64,000 nucleotides of DNA from Henricia sp. BOLD:AAB3569 (lineage: Eukaryota > Echinodermata > Asteroidea > Spinulosida > Echinasteridae). The stretch covers positions 2,976,001 to 3,040,000 of the forward strand of contig JBBELK010000060.1 of NCBI GenBank assembly GCA_037783545.1, given 5' to 3'. Every line of letters begins with the position of its first letter. The stretch's first letter is position 1. A program made the translations under genes and the position numbers. Positions 22,681 to 36,000 of this stretch are shown piece by piece. A model generated the notes under the pieces. It was not told the DNA's origin. It saw only the letters and a list, made by a program, of their open reading frames with translations, and made no database searches.

Positions 22681-24699
22681 ACCATTTGTTGTTTTTTTTC
22701 TTAAAATTCAATATGGGATTTAAATTTTGATGGGATTAATATATATATGGAGAGGATTTTTATAAAAAGATTGGAAGAGCATTTTAGTGCTTATGGGCCC
22801 GGAGGCGCTGCCATGCCTATGGAAAGCATCTTCCAATGACTCGGGCACAGCCTCAGTTTAAGTGTATTCGTGCCTTTTATCCGGGCTTGGATGTCAAATC
22901 TTGACAAAAAGTTAACGTCTCATGAATAAATATAGACAATAAACTATATGCCGTCATATATCTTGGGAGTATTTCTCTGGCCAAGGGAAAACCATTCAGA
23001 TAGCTCACATCGAAAGACGTGACTTATAACCGTTTTCGCGGCCATAATAAGCTGAGAAACACATTTCTGACCTAATTAAATTAATTAGTTTATCAACCAA
23101 TGAACGACTTCCGCTTGCAATGCCGACGGCCTAAAGTGACCATTGATCCCGCTGAAAATAGGCTCCATATGATGTACCCAGATCGCGAAAGATGAGATGA
23201 CCCGCATCATTGAGGAAACAACAAACTCCCGGGTCCTCCATGATGTCGGTATAGCGACCCCTGGAGGGTGGTGTTGGGTTCTGCCTTTTTAATATACACT
23301 TCTTTTCAATCGGACAAAGCCTCCAATGCAAAACCTAAGGGATAGTTATAAACATTGCATTCTAAATCACGTTTCCAGCACCTCTGGCGTCCCGGGTTCG
23401 AATCCGGGGCGTGTCTTGGGTTTGGGTTTGCAGTCGATCCTATTAGGATTCGTGAAATCGGCTTACACGCAAGCCTATAGGGCTTAATTCCGCCATTTTC
23501 AAAAGTAGCGCAATTTTTCGTGAAACCGGCTCCCTTAAAGCTCACTTCATAACTTTCTCAAGGACGCATAACTTTTGTTTCAAAAGCCGTGCCGGCGCCC
23601 CCGCATTGAGTTCAGCAACAATATAGTCCATGGGCCAGAGGCCAAAATTTCACTTATTGGTACCACCTGAGGTGGCAAAATCTAAATGCATTTTTTTGAA
23701 AGGTCTATGTCTAGGGATGATAAATTGATGTGATAGCAATCCCAGGGTGGCAGCTTAGTGGTAGAAAATTCCCACTTTTTAAGCCTAGTCAGAATGAAGC
23801 TTCTTCATAAATCCTTAGCACTTGGGTTAGGATATGGTTGAACAATTCGCAATAACACCATTATGCTTTGTTGTATGATGATGAAACTTGGTCAAATTGT
23901 TGTTTATAATTAGCTATAGCTTTTAAAAATGACGTCGCGTAAAAAATATATGTTTTTCTCTAGAGGGCGCTGTTCATAGACGTATATAATGTGTTCATAT
24001 ATTACACAATTTTGTTTAGATGCCAGTATTTTAAACATTAATCTTTTGTTCGTGTCCCCTGTGAAACAAACCAAACTTAATTAATGGTATAAAAGTGTTG
24101 GTTTAGGTATGTTTTAACTATTTAGACGGTAACATTTTAAAAAAATCGCCAGTGTAGCACCTGTCTGAGTAACAGTATTGTCTATACATCATACATGTAC
24201 ATTGTAGTATTTATATTAGCGTCATGTGTACATGTATGTTGTCACCTATGTCTCAAATGTGCTTCCAAAGACATCACAAATTAAGTACCGGGGTAACCAT
24301 ACTGATGATGAAATTCACATGACAAATTTATTGCCATGGCAAATATCTTTAGAGGGCGCTATACTTGGATGATTATTTTGTACATGTGTATGACACTAAA
24401 TAAGACTTAAGAGCAACTTGTATGATCATACAATATCCTGTGCACAAAATTAGTTACAAATAACCTGCTCTTCAGTGGTGCATCTTGCCAGCTGCATTGT
24501 AAGGCAAATTGTATATGAAAAGTGACAGCTACAATGTAGGGTTACTTAGTATTAAAAACAGATAGAAAGTTGGCAACAGCCAATTCATTTAGCTGCAGGT
24601 TAACTTCATTGTGTTAGGGAACAGTGTGAGTCGATGGCAACCTCAATCTGGCCGAGAATTCCGAGTGCCTATCACGGGAGATACCAGAATCCTCAGGTT

Positions 24700-25780
24700 A
24701 CACCGTTCTCAGATCCGAGATACCTCCGGTATTTCAAAACCGACTTGACCATTCTTGTCCTTTACACACGGAGTAACCAACTCCCTAACCCAACAAAATT
24801 TTAGGAAAATCCATCTCCACCAAATACACTTGAATAACGGAAATCTCCATTTAACTTTGGTGGAACACGTCACTGATCCTATAAACTCGGAAAGAAAAAA
24901 ATACCAATTCGTTATCAAAAATAATCCAAAACATACAATTAATCGGGATAGCCCAGACAACAAAAATCAGGTAATTTACCAAAAACCCACACTCAAGGGT
25001 AACTATTGAAATTACCAAAACAAAAACTATACCTCAAAAATAGCTATCCCACCCAACGGATTCTTAAATTTAACGTGTACGAATGACACAAAGTCCCAAA
25101 AATATAAACTGTGGAAATAAAAAATAAACAAAATAACACAACACATCGGTAAAACTCCAACTATAAAGGACTACAACACATTGCAATTAACTCGATTTTG
25201 ATTGCAAATACCCGAAAAAGGTCCTTTTCCACAAAATAGAAACACAATCCGATGATAAATTTCCACCTACGGGTAAACAACTAAGAGTTTGTTCCGACAA
25301 TTGCTAAAACATTGGGAAAAATCTACGAGCGGTAGATAACATTAAAACACCCATAAATGAGAGTGGCCAATATGTTAAACACGCAAAAATCCTTTCTAAC
25401 ACCAAACGGCGACAAAAAGAAAGCATGCCGGCACACGCCTAAACAAGCCAACGGATCAAAATAATGAAAGGACACTTCAAAAAGACAAAACTCCACTCAG
25501 TGTTAATATCCATAACAATACCAGTAACAAACCAGAACTATGAAAAGAGCAGTCACTGAACACTAAACAATCCTGCTCTAACTAAACAAAATAACAAAAG
25601 CTGGTTCTATCGCTCTCAAGATTTACCCAAATGCGAGGTAATCCGATTCATTTTGAATCAACCCGCAACTGATGAAGGGCAGACGGAAGCCCAGGAACTG
25701 AAAAACGTTCCTTTACTCGCACAACCAAAAACCGGGGAAACTCTCCCATACCACCAATGTATAATTAACCCAGTAAAAAC
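24700..25780. other. G-poor, A/C-rich tract
   Basis: Composition shifts sharply: the plus strand is A- and C-rich and short of G over about 1 kb. It ends near 25680-25720 with ctgatgaagggcag ... ggaagccc ... gaaaaacgtt, of a kind seen near retroelement ends. Probably a decayed element of unknown type. Confidence 0.35.
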
Positions 25781-25785
25781 GGTAC

Positions 25786-26246
25786 AATGCATAGTTCCGA
25801 CTTTGCCCAGTTAACCCCGCCCACTTGGATATTGTTGCTACGGCTCACACGCTATCGTCAAAATGGCGACACACAACGCACAAAGCAATGGGACTTTCAA
25901 CGGAAAGCACAGATTCATTGAAAAAAACGCAAAGGCATATTATGTTTCAGGGTCAACAGTTATCTTAGAACACACTGAGTGAAGGGCCAGTAATAGGGAT
26001 GTCATATCATCATGAAATACATGCTTTCGTACCTTTGAACAACGAAACGACCGGCCTTGAAACCAAAAATTCACCCGGATCATCGCATACAACACTGTAC
26101 AAATTGTATGCTATGGGGCCGGCAAAACATATCGCGTGATCATGTTGTTGTGAGACAGTGCACTTTGACCTATGTGGATGACATCTGCTAGCTCTGTTGT
26201 GATTGGTCGGCGGGTTCGGTAGATTGACAGGTCGGAACTATGCATT
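25786..26246 (-). mobile_element. MITE family M3 (AATGCATAGTTCCGA ends), copy 1
   Basis: Both ends are AATGCATAGTTCCGA, inverted. The interior matches 38610-39053 and 63536-63945 in opposite orientation (gaatctgtgctttcc, gtcccattgctt, ccaatcacaacagagcta). Non-coding. Confidence 0.85.
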
Positions 26247-27075
26247 GGACAAAATACAAATTTGGAATAAAATAATATAACATTTTATTTCAAATAATCA
26301 AAACAAGTCAATCAGAACGCCTGTGTCACTGAATGGGTAAAAGCCTTCACCCCCCCCCCCCTTTACAAATGTATAGTCACAATCAACATACTGGCATAGG
26401 ATTCATTGTTCACCAACTGCCTGTCTGTATTTTATTGCCATAACCACCTGCAGTAACAGCGTAATTAATATTATGACAACCCATATGCCAAAGGATGTAC
26501 ATATAATGGAATTATCATGTAACTTAATGGCAAAACACAAAACTAAGAAAAACAGAGACTAAGCTGCTCATTTGGAGATGCTATCACATGGTTTTGTACT
26601 TAGGTCGATCCTACAAAGCATTTGGCACCCTTTATGTTTTGCCACCTTGGGTGGTACCAATATCTGGTCTGGCCCATGGACTAATACTTTATTGTTCGCC
26701 ATCTTTATTATTCTCAATCGTCTCCTATTTTTTACTTCTGGTAGGTTTGTGATGGACTTAATTACATCTTCGCTAATTAATAATAGTAAAAAATGTGGAT
26801 TCTGAAAAGAATCAACCATTTCAACCATTCAGTTGGCAAGGTCAAGTTAGGGAGACCGTGAAATTGTAATAGCGCCACCAAACGTACAGAAAGTGTAAGC
26901 GCAACCACGGTGTGCACGTACGATCGAGTGCGCAGCACATGAGGTCTACATATTCTCGTTTTTGGAGTTGTTTCTCATGCCTAGTCATGGTTCCCCAAAA
27001 TCTCCCAAGAATGTAGACAATCGAGCTTCGTGCCTCTATTAGCACCAAAAGGCTTTTTTGGGGACGAGCCAGAAA

Positions 27076-30000
27076 ATGTCGCTACAACCAAATGACGACA
27101 GGTCAACTTCAAGAAGTTTTCGACGGCGACCAGCGGCCATGATGCACGGGTTGCGCAGTGCAGATGGTGCAAGCATCTCACGACCTCCACCATTGACGCC
27201 AGTCCAGCAATTGGTATCATCGGGAACTGGTGCATTCCTCACTGCGTTATTTAGTAAGATGGAACATGGTGCTTTGTAAAATACTACGGAAAAACCAATA
27301 CACATTCCTGTTGGGACTCCATGCACTAAGGCAGCATGTAGACAAGGTTACCTCGGCTCAAATTTTGCTTTTCATGTGGTAATCTTTTAGAGCCGAGGTA
27401 GCCCCGGGAGCAGTGCTTCGGGTGGGAAAACCCTCAGCCCTGTGGTCTAATCTACCCCAAATCTGTGGCAAACTCACACAAATGAAATTTGTCCCATGGC
27501 TCTGATATTTGCTCAATAGGTGCACTCACCCCAGTTTATAAATATTCCGAAGAGTACGCATCGATCCGATGTCTAGTTTCGGTGAAATCGTGGGGAAAGT
27601 TTGGGACCCTCCGTGCGATGAAATTCCCACTCTTTGACCAAAAATCAAATATGCGCATGCGCGAGAGCGGAGAGGTCAACATAATAGCGCCATCTCGCGA
27701 CGGCGTCGACACGTACAGCTAGCTGCACAGCGGCTGTTTCATGAGAGAGCACATCGAATCTATGCGCCCGTGAATAAGGCAACTTATACACACCTGCTCA
27801 ATCCTTCGGAAGGGATGTAAGCCGTTGGTCCAGTGTGTCAGGTAACGCACTAAGATCCCAGAGCATTCTTTCGTGAACAGCAAGATGATTCCCCGGTTTC
27901 ACTGGTCATTTCTAATTCGCCTCATGTGTTTCCTTACGCTTGTGAGCGAATTAATAGATAAAAACAAAAACAAAATTTAATCAAAATGAGCATAAATACT
28001 CGGGTACCGCTGAGGTACTCAAGAACCTTTCAAATGTGTGAACTGTGAAGTTTTGTACCGGTTACAAATTCCTTTTTTTTTTTAATCAAAATGTTCCTAA
28101 TAATTCTCATAATTTGTATTTTTGACTTTAAAGGGCCTGTGACATGCTAAACAACTTTGTGCCGAAGCTTTGCTTCATAATGACGGATTACTTGTTCAGC
28201 AAGACATACTATTGTTCGTTTGGATGTAAAATCAATAAAAGGTGGCATTTTTCAACTTTGAAGATTTCACTGCAATAAATCACAGACAGAGGGCGCTGTT
28301 TTGAGTGCATCACATAAGGAAGACAGAAGGGAAAAGTTAAGAAAAAACATAAGACTTCAAGTTGGACTTGTGGCAAATTGCTGCAGTTTCTACCCCCAGT
28401 TTTGTCATGGCTTACAGCAGGCAACATGTAAAACAAACTCAAACAGCCATGGATTACAAAAGTTTCAGGAAAATTGAGAAAAAAGTGGAATCTTTTGTGC
28501 ACAGTGTAATGTGATTTTTCTGGGTATTTTTTTCATATACATTGAACACGGATTTGGGTAAATTTATATATTGGAGTCGATAGCTTATTCAATTCTAAGA
28601 TATACTTCCCACTGACACTTCCGTCGCAAATGTTGCATTTCTGAGATAAATAAATGATAAAATTACTGCATAAAGTAATGCACAAAATGACGCGGCGAGC
28701 GGTCTGTGCGTAAGCGCGACAAAAGTGCAAGTGGGAAGTATATCTTAAAATTACATTATGTGTTGATTCCAGGAGGGAATTTCCTTAAAATCTTTGTTCA
28801 ATGTATACGAAAAAAATACCTTTTTTCTGTGTTTGCCTCTTGTGACATAGTGACCTTGGTCATGAATATGCATATTTTCATTAGCATAAAAACTAAAAAC
28901 CTTTGTTTTAACCCCCAAAGCAAGCTCCAAATAGGATTTTTATGACTTTAACTGAGTAGAGTGGTTTTAAAGCATAGATTTCATTGATAAAAATCCTAAA
29001 TAAGGGGCCCTTTAAAGGAGCGTGACCAGAGTTTCTGGAAAATAGTTTTCGATGTAACTTACCATGCTCCCATACACACCTCGCATGTCCCCAAAACCCG
29101 AAAACATTCGCAATTTCCAGTAAAAAATTGAACAAAACTATCGAGTATGCTTTCAGCGGATAAACGTTGATACTGGAAAATTAGTTTACAAATAATCGGT
29201 GGATTTTCGACGATATCCTCGGAAATATGCGGCCTAGAAGCGCGGGAGTTTCAGTTTCGTAATCAGAAAAATATAACGGATGTTATGATATAAAAATCTC
29301 ATGACCCATAAGGTAAGTCCCGGGGAGTTATAGGTAAAAAAAAGTGATCTGGTCACACTCCTTTAAGTTAACGAGCTTTTATTTGAAACATGGGTATTTT
29401 TTTCGTATACATTGAACAAATATTTTAAGGAAATTAATAGTCGATGTGCTTTCTCATGAAACAGCCGCTGTGCAGCTAGCTGTACGTGTCGACGCATGCG
29501 CATATTTGATTTTTGGTCAAAGAGTGGGAATTTCATCGCACGGAGGGTCTCAAACTTTCCCCACGATTTCACCGAAACTAGACATCGGATCGATGCGTAC
29601 TCTTCGGAATATTTATAAACTGGGGTGAGTGCACCTATTGAGCAAATATCAGAGCCATGGGACAAATTTCATTTGCATGAGTTTGCCACAGATTTGGGGT
29701 AGATTAGACGACAGGGCTGAGGGTTTTCCCACCCGGAGCACTGCTCGCGGGGCTAGCGCCGAGGTTACGTATGAACATGAACACGCTATCTGACACATGT
29801 CTGAAAAAACTTCAAATCAAAATGTGTAATTTTTTTCCTCCTGACACACTAATTCCCCCTGAGACTCACCCCAACCTTGTCAGGCATAACCACTACGCAG
29901 GTCCTTGAGGGAAATAACCAGCGACGATGAATATTTAGCCAACAATTCCAGCGAAACAAACCGGTATGCTCACAGCCTAGCCGTTTGTCTTGTGTTCAAA

Positions 30001-33000
30001 AATATACAATGTGTCTTACTTTTAGAAGGCTAAAAGTGTTGTTTTTGACGTTTATATTGGGACTTTATAATTTTTTAGTAACACTTTTGGCCCCTTAACA
30101 TTTTAACCCCTTCGCCGTGTGGAACATTCTTACACGCCCTCAAGAGTCCAAATACCCTTGTGAAAATTCTTACCGTAAATTCCAAATCAGACATTCAAAA
30201 GCACACCATGGAGGTCCTTGTAATCTCAAGACTTCTGTACCCTTGTCGTTCTTTTTCCATGATGACTCAAACATCAAAAAAGGATAACAGGGAGCAAAAT
30301 TTGGAGTAAAATCGAATATTTTCAGCCAGCGTGGTACCACAGACTTCATGCTCCAGCCGCGTCAAAAGGAAAGTAGTTTCGCCAACGCGGATGAATTTGT
30401 TTACACTATGTTAAGTCTAAACTGGTCCCCTGTCTATGTGCGCTACGCTGCTCTCGCTCATATACGACGCGTGGGGAAGTAAATATGATTTTACTCCAAA
30501 TTTTGCTCCCTGTTATCCTTTTTTGATGTTTGAGTCATCATGGAAAAAGAACGACAAGGGTACAGAAGTCTTGAGATTACAAGGACCTTCATGGTGTGCT
30601 TTTGAATGTCTGATTTGGAATTTACGGTAAGAATTTTCACAAGGGTATTTGGACTCTTGAGGGCGTGTAAGAATGTTCCACACGGCGAATGGGATTAAAA
30701 TGTTAAGGGGCTAAAAGTGTTACTAGAAAATGATAACGTCCCAATATAAACGTCAAAAACAACACTTTTAGCCTTCTAAAAGTACTATGTGTCTAGTCTG
30801 TGTACAAAGGAATACCAATGCGCATTGGTTACCAGACGTGATCTAAAAATAACTTATTTTTAGATCACGTCTGGTAACCAATGCGCATTGCTATTCCTTT
30901 GTACACAGACTAGACACATAGTATATTTTTGAACACAAGACAACAACGTGAGCATACCGGTTTGTTTCGCTGGAATTGTTGGCTAAATATTCATCGTGGC
31001 TGGTTATTTCCCTCAAGGACCTGCGTAGTGGTTATGCCTGACAAGGTTTGGGTGAGTCCCAGGGGGAATTAGTGTGTCACGGTGAGAGAATGACACATTT
31101 GTTTTGTCCTGTTTTGTGATAGCGTGTTCATGTTCTTAAACCTTCTCAGCTCTACTGGTGAAAAGACCACATGCCAATGAAAAATGATAAAGCAAGAGCT
31201 GAGATTATCTTAGCTAGGCAGCATGTAGTATAAAGACTATCATGACTATGATAATCGGACAACTGATCATGGAGCATGACATAAAAAAACGGGTGTGGTT
31301 GAAACCCGGAGGTTGCCGGAGGTCGGAGGTAACCCGGAGGTAGAATTTTTTGTGACCGTGTGTACATGCTACAACCTACCTCCGGCTTGTTATTTTAATA
31401 CCACGTACATGTAGCTCCGGAGCCACCGTCAACGCACCAACTACACGTTAGCAAAAACAAAAACCTTTGGGTACCTCCGAACACCTCCGACCTCCAGGTT
31501 TTATAAATTTCCTAAAAAAACTAATAATGCACCTAGGCTATCATGCACCAGAGCATTGTTTATTTTGGTGCTTTGGCACTCGCACAAAATATTTGGATTT
31601 TAAAAATCCGAATATTTGGATTTTAAGAACTTAAGTTTCTCCCAACCTGCAAACACTATCAACTATAAACTAACATCAACATTACAAGATAGGGCGGTCA
31701 CACTAATCACTGTCTGGAATGTCATGATTCGTCAGGATTCATCAGAAAGCAGCCATGAAGTGTTAAAAAGCGCCAGGAAGCAGTCGGGAACACCAGAAAA
31801 ATTCCTTAAACTTTAATCTATTTTAATTATTTTTTTATTATGTATATTTAGTGTTAAAATTAAATTTGAAAAATTTAACCTAAATTTTGATTTTTAAAAT
31901 TAAAAAAAAATTAAACACATGTACAAATTTATCTTTAGTTGTTAAAAATTATACTTAAAATTTATTGCAAAAAATAAATTTAAATTTTTTGGAATTTTCA
32001 CTTTTAATTTTATTTACAAATTTAATTTAAAGATTAATTAAAGATTGAATAACAAACATGGTTTTAATAAACCAAGCCCTTATTTAAAAAAAAAAACATT
32101 TTAATTGGGTTTAGGGAATTTTCCTGACAGTTTCCGATTGCTTCCTGACGGTTCCCAACTGCTTTCCGACTGTTCGTGATGGTTCCTAACTGCTTTCCGA
32201 CTTTTTCTGACGGTTCCTGATGATTAGTATGACCCTACAGAGGGTGCCCTATGCCCCTAGTGATTTTAGGCTTTGAGACCAGTGAAAGTGGTGACCAGGG
32301 TCCTTTTTCATAAAAGTGGATTTAGGAACAATAAAATCGAATTGTTCCTATCTTTAAAAACATGAGTTAAGAATGTTTATTTAGGAATGTTTCTAAGTGG
32401 GCTTTATGAAATAGGACCCAGGAATCAATTTCCCAAAGACGCGTGACACGTCGCAAGTACCCGAATCCATCGCAACTCACTGAACCCGTGGCGAGTTGTG
32501 ATGGATTTGGGTATGTGAAATAGACCCCTTGTGTAATAATGATAACAGTACGTTGACTGAGCATCCAGTTTGTTATATAATTTAAAGGCAGAGGCTCGTT
32601 AGCAATGCACGCGCACCAAATTCGTGCCACGAAATGCGCAGCTTCATGCCTTTGCTATGGAACTGCGTATTACGTGGCACGAATTTGGCGCATGCGCATT
32701 GCTGACGATCCTCTGCCTTTAAAGGTCATTATTATTTATACAAGAATATCTGGCATCTGTTTATCCATTACAGTGACTCCTTTGGATGTTGTCAAGATCC
32801 GGCTGCAGATTCAAATTAAGCCCATGGCTAGTGGTGAGTTACATATAATAACCTTGAGTTGTGTACATGTATGTTTTAGCATGGGGTGTATAATTTTTTG
32901 CAGGAGGCATATGACATTTTTACCACCTTGTGTGCGCTCTTGGTGAAATCATCTGTCATGTTTGCGAATTGAAGGCATTCTATACAGCTTACCAGCAAAC

Positions 33001-36000
33001 TGTTTGTCAATAGGGGCGTTTAAGATGCTTACCGGTACACCGTGTAACACCAACTTACACCAAGGTGTTCTTTTTGCCGACACATGATACACGTGTCTGT
33101 CCCAGTGGCTGGCAACACTGCCCGAGCTCGCGGCCGGGTCTCTGGTGTAAGGCTCGGTGTAATGATGTCACCTACCGTAGTATAACTTGCGGAAGTTGCA
33201 AGTAGTGAAACATCAACGCCATCTTGTTCACGGGGCACTTCGGACATGCGTTGCCATGTGCGTGTGCGGATCGTAACTAATGCACAGTGACCTAACAATG
33301 CATTTGTATACGATCCGCGCACGCAGACAGCAACGCGTGTTCGAACTGCCCCGTGAACAACATGGCGTCGATAACCGTGAAAGGGTTTATTCAAAGCGAA
33401 ACCTTTGTGTCATTTTGCTCCATAGGCCAGTGCTTTGTGTACTGTAATGGCTTGATGGATCACATATGCACTTGTATAAATGGCGAGAGAGGACAAGCTA
33501 TGGGCACAGTTGATACCTGGTACAAAAGGCCAGGCCACTTCAATGGAGCATTGGTAAGTGTCTAGAGCGGTGTCAAGAGATTTTCAGCAGGGTTTTCCCC
33601 AAAAATACAAATTTTCTTTAAGCCAATTCGCAAGTCAATATTGTTTTCAAAGCAACTTGAGTCTCAAGTCAATTTGTTTGAATTTTATCTGAACAATCGT
33701 TTTATACTACTGGAGTATTATATTGCTTTCTTGGCATCCTTACTGCACCTATATGTGACCTGTTACGACGAAATGAGCGTAAAGTCGCACTCTGCGAATT
33801 TCTATAATGACGGTTCAAAGTCAAAAATTGAAGGGGAGGTAAATTTTAGGGTTTTGTAATATTTGGAAAGAGTAACTCTTATTCTATTTGATTCCAAATT
33901 TTTTTGACGAAAGCTTTCTTTGTAACTCGTAAGAAATTCTGATTTAGGCTTGCGAACCGGACATTCAACACCGGCTAGCTCGGTGGTTGAGTGGTTAAGA
34001 CGTCTGCCTTGTTTGCAGGAGGTCGTGGGTTTGAGTCCCACCCGAGCACGCTATGAAGTTTTTCATAGTGTCTCGGGAAATCAACGAGTATACAGTGTTA
34101 ATAATTACGTCGGGTAAGGGCAAAAACAACCTTACTTAACATTCAAGAAATTTTGTTTGAAGGTTTGTAAGATTTGTTTGAACACTACCACTTCTCCAAG
34201 CTATGTTGCGTTTGGGAGAATAGTTTTACCTTATGTGTTATATACCATTGCATTGGAAAGCTCTTTTTCTGCTAAATTAAAAAATACCAATATCCAATTT
34301 TTATTTTTTTTTGTCGTGACAGGTCACATATGTTAAAATCATGCATAAGGGTAAAGGTGCAAGTAAAAACATTGCAAATATTATGTCATCTTTGGCCCTT
34401 TTTTCTTTTATGCCAAAGTTATTAATGTCAGTTTCAAGTCGGTTCTCCCCCTCCCCCCAAGTCAAGTGTCAAGTCAAAAAGGGCAGATTCAGTCTTTATG
34501 GGCATAAGAGCTGCAGCCGATTAGGCCAAACAAAATTAATGGTGCGTTTACGGTAACGACCTAAAACAAATCCAGGTAGGTAGGTAGGAAAATAATTTTA
34601 TTTTGTCTTTTTTTTTTTACACTACAGTTCATGCATTTGCGTGTTGTTTTGCAATCTTTGAAACTCACTATTAACAATATTAAACATGTTCATGTACAAG
34701 TGTACAAAATGTTATGTTCGTTGGAAATTATTGCAAATAGTGCTCATTTAAAATTATCAACTTGAAAATTGGCAATAAAAGGTTTGAGGTCGGCAATTTG
34801 GCCTTAAAAATTCCAGGTAGGTCGGGTTACCGTAAACACACCATTTATTTTGTTTGGCCTTATACGAAAATTTTCGTAGCTTGCGCAATTTTTGAAAATG
34901 GCATAATCCCCATAGTCTTGAATGTAATTACACAGGAATGTTGTGCAGCTTATGCAATAAAAGGTTGCGCAAGCGGGCTTTCGCAGTGCGTGAAGGATTC
35001 GTGAAATCAGCTGCAGGTCACTCCAGCCTTGATTTTGACCAAATTTCAAAGTGCATTGAGACCAACTAGAGGGGCACCATGACCAACTTTGTTTCAAATG
35101 TGTACTGGTTGTACACATGAAATTTAAGAGGATAGGGCATGCTGGCCAAGTTGGCCTCAGAAAGTGTACATCTTGAAGGGGCATCAAGGCCAACTCAGCA
35201 GAGCACGAGGCCAAATGGCTTTGGTTATTGTCAAGGCCTGTATAGGGTATACTGTATATAGGATCAATTTGAGCAAGACTTTTCGTAACAACCTGTTAAG
35301 TGTTTTTAATGTTATGTTTTCTTTTGTTTACTTCACTGTTTATTTGCCACCAGGATGCGATGTTCAGAATTGCCAAGAATGAAGGCATAACCAAACTGTG
35401 GAGTGGACTTCCTCCAACATTGTAAGCCAAAAACCAGCCCCATCATCAAATTTGTAACATTTATTGACAGGGCTGCCTTCTGCTTAAACTTAAACCCTTC
35501 CTCCATGCTTAAACATTGTCAACATTTGCAACATTTGCCAACAACTGTCACGCAGCTTTTCTGAGACGAGTGCGCAGAAACAGTGGCACTGTCGAACGTT
35601 AGCAATAGACCTTTATCACGGTGCGTCCATCTTTGTCTTGTTCCCCACTGCATAGTACGTGTACGTGTCGGGCATGAGCAGTGCATGTGCGTGTCTACGT
35701 CTGTGCGATAGCGCGTGCAGTCTTCGTTGTTGTTTTGAGAGAATCACTGTCCGCGCTGCGCGTTTTCTTGATCGCACCGCGCGCATGTCATTGTGATGCA
35801 CACAATGAAAATTTTCAACACGGGGCCAAACTATTTTATTTCGGCAAGCCTCGCTTTCGTTACGTTCAATTTAATAGGGGAAAAGGGAAGATGGCCGCAC
35901 CGTGATAAAGGTCTATAAGGTATATCGCCAATCGTGTTTCACCACGATGGTTTGACCCTAGCTAAATCCCATAGTGCTTTGCAGTGCTTCGCCCTCTGTT

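Larger units (their letters stand above)
21670..23600. other. Intergenic with small relics
   Basis: No gene that I can support. Holds a possible exon (22107-22331, minus), a LINE scrap (22604-22680) and a tRNA-like B box (gggttcgaatcc) at about 23395. Confidence 0.4.
23611..26700. mobile_element. 3.1-kb element with inverted ends
   Basis: The left region (23621-23760: gtccatgggccaga, ttggtaccacc, ggtggcaaaa, gtgatagca, cagcttagt) returns inverted at 26557-26695. The interior holds a G-poor stretch (24700-25780) and a MITE (25786-26246). No transposase recognised. Confidence 0.65.
27399..29755. mobile_element. Foldback element inside composite A
   Basis: Arms at about 27399-27750 and 29437-29755 are inverted copies (e.g. 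gggaaaaccctcagccctg, tgcgtactcttcggaatat). Ends TAGCCCCGGGAGC and GCTCGCGGGGCTA. The flanks gagccgagg and gcgccgagg form a 9-bp duplication with one mismatch. The centre has been loaded with a SINE fragment and several MITEs. Confidence 0.8.
27339..31216. mobile_element. Composite foldback element A (outer family FB1)
   Basis: Flanked by GGCAGCATG on both sides (27330-27338, 31217-31225). The left end TAGACAAGGTTACCTCGGCTC matches the inverted right end GAGCTGAGATTATCTTAGCTA. Two other foldback elements sit inside it (27399-29755, 30017-30784). A 9-bp duplication and long inverted arms suggest a Mutator-like element. It fills most of intron 1 of the second carrier. Confidence 0.85.

Noticed and set aside
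33974-34047. Functional tRNA-Thr (TGT) gene
   Set aside because: It folds well, but the sequence runs on into a SINE-like body and the A box is poor, so a SINE head is more likely.
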